From Eucommia ulmoides (Eukaryota; Streptophyta; Magnoliopsida; Garryales; Eucommiaceae), in NCBI GenBank assembly GCA_016647705.1, contig CM028338.1, forward strand, positions 35,717,176-35,781,175: DNA of 64,000 bases. The letters run 5' to 3'. The notes under the pieces are model-generated. The model made no database searches. It saw nothing but the letters and a program-made list of their open reading frames with translations, and was not told the DNA's origin. Below, piece after piece: positions 58,000 through 64,000 of the stretch (position 1 is its first letter; each line of letters opens with the position of its first letter). The translations under genes were made by a program, and so were the position numbers.

Positions 58000-58221
58000 C
58001 CCTTTTAATCACATTTGAAAATCGTGATATTAGATGAACTAACCATCTCAGTTTTTAACTATGGTAAAAAATATGTCATCTCAATTTTTAACTGTGATAA
58101 AAAGCTTACTTTTAATCACACCTCATTCTATCATGGTTTGTTTTGGGACCAAAACCTATGATAAAAAACTTTTTATCACGTTTTTTAACTATGATAAAAA
58201 GGTCTTTTTCTTGTAGCGCCC

Positions 58222-58641
58222 CTAACTTAATCATGTGGACTTCTTCCTCGAAATCCTGAACAAAAGTGGTGGGCCCCCAATTAGCTCGCAATGGGATTCG
58301 TGGATAAACTCTATTGGACAAGTGGTGTGCTTCAGACGCTTCATGGACATGTCCTAACCCTAACATGGTGAAGCGGTGTTGATCATAATAGATCAATCAC
58401 TCGAGGTAGGTAGTACTTTGGTGCTTCACTTACAGCATGTGCTCTAATGCAGTGGAGATGAGTTAACCAAGCTCTTGAGGTTGGCAGTGCTCAGGTGCTT
58501 CATATAAGGTGTATGCTCCAACATGGTGAAGATGAGTAGTTGAACTTGGTAGAGAGTGGACCGATGGATGATCGTTTGAGATGAGACCTGGTGGTCCTTT
58601 ATTCGAGGGAAGGATTGTTAGGTGTGCGACCAAAGTCCTAC
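58222..58641 (+). mobile_element. TRIM-like internal region and start of its 3' LTR
   Basis: About 390 bases run from the duplication CCC to GAGGGAAGGAT, a polypurine-like tract. Then comes TGTTAGGTGTGCGACC (LTR start at about 58617). The LTR is cut after about 25 bases (CCTAC) by the Athila LTR. Inside, two related blocks of about 90 bases repeat (GGTGCTTCA..., GTGCTC(T/C)AA..., GTGGAGATGAG). With the primer site at 50168 the whole internal region would be only about 440 bases, which is TRIM-sized. No coding capacity. Confidence 0.6.
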
Positions 58642-59957
58642 TGATAAATTGATATTTATCCATTTATTCCCTTATGAATTTTATAATTTTTTAGCGTTCT
58701 ATTAGTGTTTTTAATTATTTTTCTTTCTTTTTTGTAGGTAAGTTGATTTGGGTGGAATCGGGAACAAATCGAGAAAATTAGTGGAAATTTAGTAAAGAAA
58801 CAACGAAGAACAAATAAACGTCTGAGGATGCCCAAACAGCGCTGCAGCATGCCCTTGTTTGAGCCTCTAACCATAGCACGCTGCAGCGAATTCTATTTTC
58901 CCGCCTCTTCTGTTCTTTACGCGCTGTAGCGCGCTTCTTGTTGCGCTACAGCGCCGTTCCATCGCTGATAAGGTTTTTCAGTCATTTTAGGGTTTTGGAG
59001 GAGGAGCCTATAAATAGAAAGTGAGAGGTCTTTTAAAAGGGATGTTTTTGGGAGCTCATTTTCAGACCAAACGAAGGAGGCCACCATTAGAGAGAGAGAA
59101 ACTAACTTGAAAGGCTTAGAGCGGTTCTTGTGGAAGTGGATTCATTCCACATATCAGATTTGGATCTCTACCCTCTCAATCTATCTCTCATTTTCAAAAC
59201 TTGGTTTGTTGTTTTGATTATGTGTTCTTCATTTGTTGTTGGGTATTTGGAAATGACAATGTGTAGCTAAATTTCTCTTGTCTAGGGATTAATGTAGTTC
59301 ACTAGTACTATGTTTGATTGAATCTATATTTTGTTAATGGGTATTTATCTCTATTCAATTGTGTTTATCATTTTATTACTTCCATTGTATGCTTGTACAT
59401 GATATTGTGCTTAGTTTGAGAATACGAGATTTGACACTTGGAAGAGGTAATCCCGGATTCGGACTAAGATAAAACGCAACACAAGTTTTAATAAATCGGA
59501 AGATTATTAGAACTCGTGCAATCCATAAGATTGGGACAAGATGAATGTAACCACCTAAACTCTAGATGGGGATATCGGTTTTGAAGTGGTTACATATTCA
59601 CTCACTTAACACTCAAGAGAGGAAGTGAGAGAGCTTTAGAAATCTTAATTGTTGAATAGGTTGATAACCATTAGTGTAGACTAGATTAAATCAGGCAAAC
59701 GTACGAGTGAACGAAGTTAGTCCCCAGAAAATCCATTCCCATTGAATTTATTCCAATTCTTGTAATTTAGTTTGTTTTAATATTTCGAACACCATTCAAA
59801 TTATTGATCGTCTAGATAAAATTGATTTATTCTAATAGTGGTATTTGGCTTATTCTAACGGTAATCCCAGTGGACGATACTTGATCTTCGGATAACTTTA
59901 TTACTTATTCGACCCCGTACACTTGCGAGTATTTCTAGAGCATAATTTATCGCAACA
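58642..59957 (+). repeat. Athila 5' LTR
   Basis: TGATAAATTGATATTTATCC to TTTATCGCAACA, 1,316 bp. The left flank CCTAC (58637-58641) would be the target duplication. TATA box CTATAAATA at 59008-59016, preceded by GC-rich inverted sites at 58838-58954. The R/U5 part has GAGAATACGAGATTTGACAC, CCCGGATTCGG and one 190-base-type block, shared with the non-coding family. That relates the two at the LTR level. Confidence 0.88.
58838..58954 (+). promoter_or_regulatory. CGCTGCAGCG palindromes upstream of the Athila TATA box
   Basis: GCGCTGCAGC (about 58839), perfect CGCTGCAGCG (58879-58888), and GCGCTGTAGCGC (58921-58932), whose exact reverse complement GCGCTACAGCGC follows at 58943-58954, making a 12-pair stem with a 10-base loop. 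They lie 55-170 bases upstream of the TATA box. Confidence 0.65.
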
Positions 59958-59963
59958 AATTTT

Positions 59964-59983
59964 TGATGTTGTTGCTGGGGATT
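59964..59983 (+). other. Decayed primer-binding site (tRNA-Asp type)
   Basis: TGATGTTGTTGCTGGGGATT starts six bases after the LTR. It differs from the tRNA-Asp end mainly by C-to-T and G-to-A changes, as from loss of methylated cytosines. Confidence 0.75.
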
Positions 59984-60103
59984 AAAAAGTTAGAAATCAA
60001 GTTGATATTACTACCAAGTAACTCAATATTAATTTAGACACTCTTTTGTTTTATTTGTTTTTTTTTTTTAATCTTTTTCGTTAGTTATGGTGATTAACAG
60101 TGT

Positions 60104-61560
60104 ATGCGACGTAGCCGTAGCTTGGAATTTCTTGCTCTTGATCCAAAAATTGAATGCACATTAAGGAGACTAAGGAGAGAAAGAAGAAATCAAACTCAGG
60201 AAATGGATGATGGTGGTAATAACTAAGTACCACAACAACCATTGGTGCCTCAAGCACTATCACAACAATCTCCAGAACCTGAAGTACAACAACAGTGGGT
60301 CCTTTGGGATTACTATAAACCCGTCGTGTTCGACAACTATTAAGGAATCCAGTGGCAACCAATCCATGCCAATAATTTTGAGTTGAAACCCGCCCTGATC
60401 AACATAATTCAACAGAACCAATATGGCGGGAATCTACATGAGGATCCCAACATCCATTTGGCAACATTCTTGGAGATATGCGACACCGTAAAGATCAGTA
60501 GAGTCTCGGAGGATGTCATTCGGCTAAGGCTATTCTCATTCTCCCTTCGAGACTGAGCCAGATGTTGGTTTCAATCTGTCCAACTAGAGTGTATCTCGAC
60601 TTGGGAAAAACTAGCTCAACGGTTCCTCACTAAATTCTTTCCCCATCGAAGACGTCACAATTGAGAGGCGAGATTGTTCAATTTCGCTAAAGAGATTATG
60701 AACCACTCTTTGAAACATGGGAGCAATTCAAGTACTTATTGAGAAGACGCCCCCAACAAAGATATCAAGATTGGTTTCAAACTCAACTCTTCTACAATGG
60801 GTTGGATAGACAGATGAGAACGATTGTAGACGCTGCATCTAGAGGTTCTTTGTTGTCTAAAACTCCTGACGAAGCTCAAGCTCTATTGGAGAAGATGGCG
60901 GCCAATAATTTTCAATGGCCCAATGAGCGCAGTATGGGACGAAAGGTAGCCGGTATTCATGAGGTCGATTAGTTACCTTGTCGGCCCAAGTTTCAAAACT
61001 CACGAAACAGCTTGTCGCGTTCACCACCAGAGACGCCTCATCAAGTTGGAAGATAAAAAATGTTGCAAGTATTTCCCAACCAAGGTTTGATAATGAGTTT
61101 GAGGAATGTCACTTCGTCAACAACCGAGCCTATAACTTTAGACTCACCAACAACATCCCAACTCACTATCATCCCGGGATTCAGAATCACAAACATTTTT
61201 CTTATGAGAATACCCATAATACCTTGCGACCTCCTCCCAGGTATTCTTCGCAAACACAAGGTTTTCTGCCACAGTAGCCAAGTCGTCCCTTGCAACAACA
61301 ACCGGTGGGCAGAAATAAGCCACCATTGGAAGAATTGTTCAGTTCATTTATAAAGGAGACGCAAAATATCATGCGAGAAACACATAATCGTCCCAACAAA
61401 CATGAGATGCGTCTTAACAACATTGAGACGATATGCACCAACACTAATTCAACTGTGAAGTCTCTGTAAACGCAAATTAGTCAGCTCGCTTGTGCCATAA
61501 AAGAGCAAACCCAAGGAAGTTCCCAAGGGATTACAAAGCTATCACCTTGAGAAATGGAAA
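60104..61560 (+). pseudogene. gag: Athila gag
   Basis: ATG at 60104 (MRRSRSLEFLALDPKIECTL). The gag domain reads FELKPALINIIQQNQYGGNL, EDPNIHLATFLEICDTVKIS, VIRLRLFSFSLRD-stop, CISTWEKLAQRFLTKFFPHR. After a frameshift near 60690: QDWFQTQLFYNGLDRQMRTI, VDAASRGSLLSKTPDEAQAL. After another: PTHYHPGIQNHKHFSYENTH and LEELFSSFIKETQNIM. Then comes the gag-pol junction RKFPRDYKAITLRNGKEIEA at 61510. Stops are at 60224, 60341, 60554 and about 60662. The cysteine knuckle region is degraded. Order and motifs are those of Athila gag. Confidence 0.9.
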
Positions 61561-64000
61561 GGAAATCGAAGCAACAAAGCCAAAGGAGGACGAGTCCAAA
61601 AAGAAAATAGGTTACGAAAAAAAATCCATTTTGGATAAGAAGAAGAAGGAAGTTCTGAAGGCAAATCTTGGTTTCATCTCGTTTTCGGGCAATCCACCAA
61701 TGATCACTCCACCATTGTCATATCTGCAGTGGTTTCAGAAGAAGAAATTAGATAGCCAATTTGCAAAGTTTCTTAAAATTTTCAAGAAGATCCATATCAA
61801 TATCCCATCCATCGATGCATTAGAGAAAATGCCCAATTATGGGAAATTTTTTAAAGATATAATGACTAAGAAGAAGAAGTTGGAAGAGTACGAGACCGTC
61901 AAGATCCTAGAAGTTTCACCATCCCATACACTATTGGGAAGTCTTATTTTGAGAAGGCACTTTGCGATCTTGGTACGAGTATCAATCTTATGCCGTCGCC
62001 CATTTTTCTGAAGTTGGGACTTGGAGAAGCAAAGCCCACTACTATTTCTCTATAAATGGTGGACCGGTCCTTAACCTATCCAAAGGGCGTTATTGAAAAT
62101 GTGCATGTAAAAGTGGATAAATTCATCTTCCCGATCGATTTTGTTGTGTTGGAGATGGAAGAAGACCGGGAAATTTCCATTATTCTTGGGAGGCCTTTTC
62201 TCGCAACCGGGAAGGCATTGATCAATGTGCATAATGGAAACTTGACCTTAAGGGTCAATGACGAGGAAGTGAAATTCAACATCTTCAACACCATGAAGTT
62301 TTCGGAAGAGAGGTCGACTTGCAATCGGGTAGAAGTGGTGGATTTGTGTGTTAAGGAATTCTTTCATAAAATCGTGCACCAAGATCCTTTGGAGCACAGT
62401 CTCACAAATTCCCTATCTATGGTGGATTTTGGTGAGAAATGATCTACCAAAGATGAAAGTGTTGTGGACTGCGTTTATATCTCTCGAAGCTTTGCCTAGT
62501 GACGCGGTGAAATCGGTACAAATGGAGACTCTTGATGGAGATGAGAGTTCGCCCAACCCCTCAAATCCACCTCATGATGTATTGGTTCTCAAGAAATTAC
62601 CGGAGCACCTTCAGTATGCATTTTTGGGGGAGAACTCTACCGATCCGGTGATTATTTCATCATCGTTGAGTCAAGAAGAAGAAGAAAAACTGTCCATTAT
62701 CCTAAAAAGGCACAAGTCCATATTCACATGGTTTATTTTCGAAATCAAGGGAATAAGCCCGACCATTTGCATTCACAAAATTCTAATGGAAGACTCATTT
62801 AAGCCCTCAATTGAGCATCAACGAAGGCTAAACTCTGCAACGAAGAAAGTGGTTCGTGCTAAAGTTCTAAAGCTATTGAATGCCGGAATCATTTATGCGA
62901 TATCGGACAATGAGTGGGTACACCCCGTGCAAGTAGTACCAAAGAAAGATGGCATGACCGTGGTGAAAAATGAGAAGAATGATCTAATTCCCACATGAAT
63001 CGTCACGGGATGGAAAGTGTGCATTGATTATCGGAAGTTGAATAAGGCCACAAGGAAGGATCATTTTCCCCTCCCGTTCATTGACCAAATGTTGGACAGG
63101 CTAGCCAGTTATAACCACTACTGCTTTCTTGATGGGTATTCAAACTATAATCAAATAGCCATTGCATCGGAGGATCAAGAAAACACTACGTTCACTTGCC
63201 CGTACGGCACTTTTGCGTACCTCTATATGTCTTTTGGACTACGCAGCGCTCCAAGGACTTTTCAACGGTGTATGATGGCGATCTTTTTAGATATGGTCGA
63301 AGAGATTATGGAGGTGTTCATGGACGATTTCTCGGTCTTTGGTTCATCTTTTGACCATTGCCTCTACAATCTATCACTTGTGCTAAAGTGACGTAAAGAG
63401 AAAAATATTGTTCTCAATTGGGAGAAATGTCATTTTATGGTTAAGGAGGGTATCTTCTTAGGCCATCGGGTCTCTTCCAAGGGACTTGAGGTGGATTAGG
63501 CGAAGATTGAGACAATTGAGAAACTTCCCCCACCGATCAATGTAAAGGGGGTACGGAGTTTTCTAGGCTACGATGGCTTCTACCAGAGATTTATCAAGGA
63601 TTTTTCAAAAATTGTAAAGTCGTTGTGCAATCTGCTTGAAAAAGATTCCCTATTCATTTTTTATTATTCTTGTTTGGATGCGTTTAATGCAATGAAGGAA
63701 AAATTGATCTCGGCTCTGATTATAGTCACACCCGATTGGAATGAGCTGTTTGAGATTATGTGTGACACTGGTGACTATGCGGTTGGGGCTGTTTTGGGCC
63801 AACAGAAAGAGAAGATTTTCCGATCGATTTACTATACAAGCAAAACTCCTAATGATGCACAGGAGAATTACACCACCACGGAAAATGAAATGTTGGTGGT
63901 AGTCTTTGCTTGTGATAAATTTCAATCATACATTATTGGGTCTAGGGTGATCATCTATATGAACCACGCAGCCCTCTGATACTTGTTTGCAAAGAAAGAC
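61561..64000 (+). pseudogene. pol: Athila pol: protease, reverse transcriptase, start of RNase H (runs off window)
   Basis: The linker is FQKKKLDSQFAKFLKIFKKI, NIPSIDALEKMPNYGKFFKD. After a frameshift near 61935 the protease reads CDLGTSINLMPSPIFLKLGL (active D at 61966), MVDRSLTYPKGVIENVHVKV, IILGRPFLATGKALINVHNG. From 62348 the RT frame continues: LNAGIIYAISDNEWVHPVQV, TGA at 62996 within the T-stop-IVTGWK segment, VCIDYRKLNKATRKDHFPLP, FLDGYSNYNQIAIA, MSFGLRSAPRTFQRCMMAIF, FMDDFSVFG (63317 on; both catalytic aspartates kept). Stops are at 63389 and 63497, then FLGYDGFYQRFIKDFSKIVK, GDYAVGAVLGQQKEKIFRSI (RNase H). Integrase and the 3' LTR lie beyond the window. With few lesions this is the least decayed pol here. 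Confidence 0.92.

Larger units (their letters stand above)
50187..58218 (+). mobile_element. CACTA (En/Spm) element, 8,032 bp
   Basis: The left end is CACTATAAGAATAAAGG. The right end, read on the minus strand, is CGCTACAAGAAAAAGACC. The 3-bp duplication CCC flanks both sides (50184-50186 and 58219-58221). Both subterminal zones are packed with TTTTATCAC/GTGATAAAA motifs in both directions (50207-50390 and 57900-58218), the usual binding-site arrays of CACTA ends. Inside are a TNP2-like gene and a TNPA/Ulp1-like gene, both on the plus strand and both decayed. Only one base of the right terminus differs from the canonical CACTA. Confidence 0.92.

Overview
This is a transposon-dense, AT-rich stretch of flowering-plant nuclear DNA. 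The evidence is Ty3/gypsy Athila and Tat lineages, tRNA-Asp primer-binding sites, hAT, Harbinger and CACTA DNA elements, plant-type introns and long microsatellites. I see no intact host gene. Nearly every recognisable coding region is a decayed transposon gene. Domain and lineage names come from reading the translations, not from a database search.

Layout. 1-3874: a non-coding LTR element (+) cut by the window edge, whose 3' LTR has lost its 5' half. 3875-9080: unassigned AT-rich DNA with a minisatellite and a Harbinger-type MITE. About 9080-33340: one old Tat-lineage element on the minus strand. Read from the right it has gag, protease, RT, RNase H, a second RNase H and integrase. Left of these come a 3' tandem repeat and two genes in antisense (plus strand), the larger with a PF04195-type domain. 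It has been broken up by four independent insertions, two of which carry further nested solo LTRs. 35476-42519: a complete 7-kb minus-strand element with a Transposase_32-type gene. 42609-44313: a solo LTR. 47758-48410 and 48599-49343: two hAT-type elements with perfect 8-bp target duplications. 50187-58218: an 8-kb CACTA element carrying a TNP2-like gene and a TNPA/Ulp1-like gene, inserted beside the primer-binding site of a miniature retroelement (TRIM). 58642 to the end: an Athila element (+) with LTR, gag, protease, RT and the start of RNase H.

Ten LTRs of one family recur (1, 3165, 11285, 20815, 23995, 26514, 29123, 35476, 41091, 42609). Full copies begin or end in TGATAGGTG/CACCTATCA, use a tRNA-Asp primer site six bases from the LTR, and share R/U5 text with the Athila LTR at 58642. 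The Athila is therefore a candidate relative of whatever mobilised them. Five of the insertions keep exact 5-bp target duplications.

The most unusual signal is a cluster of palindromes just upstream of the TATA box in these LTRs. The arms are conserved (CACCGC...GCGGTG) but the four-base core differs from site to site (CTAG, CGCG, CATG, TGCA), and the core is itself always palindromic. The cluster is also present in the Athila LTR and in the leader of the Transposase_32 element.
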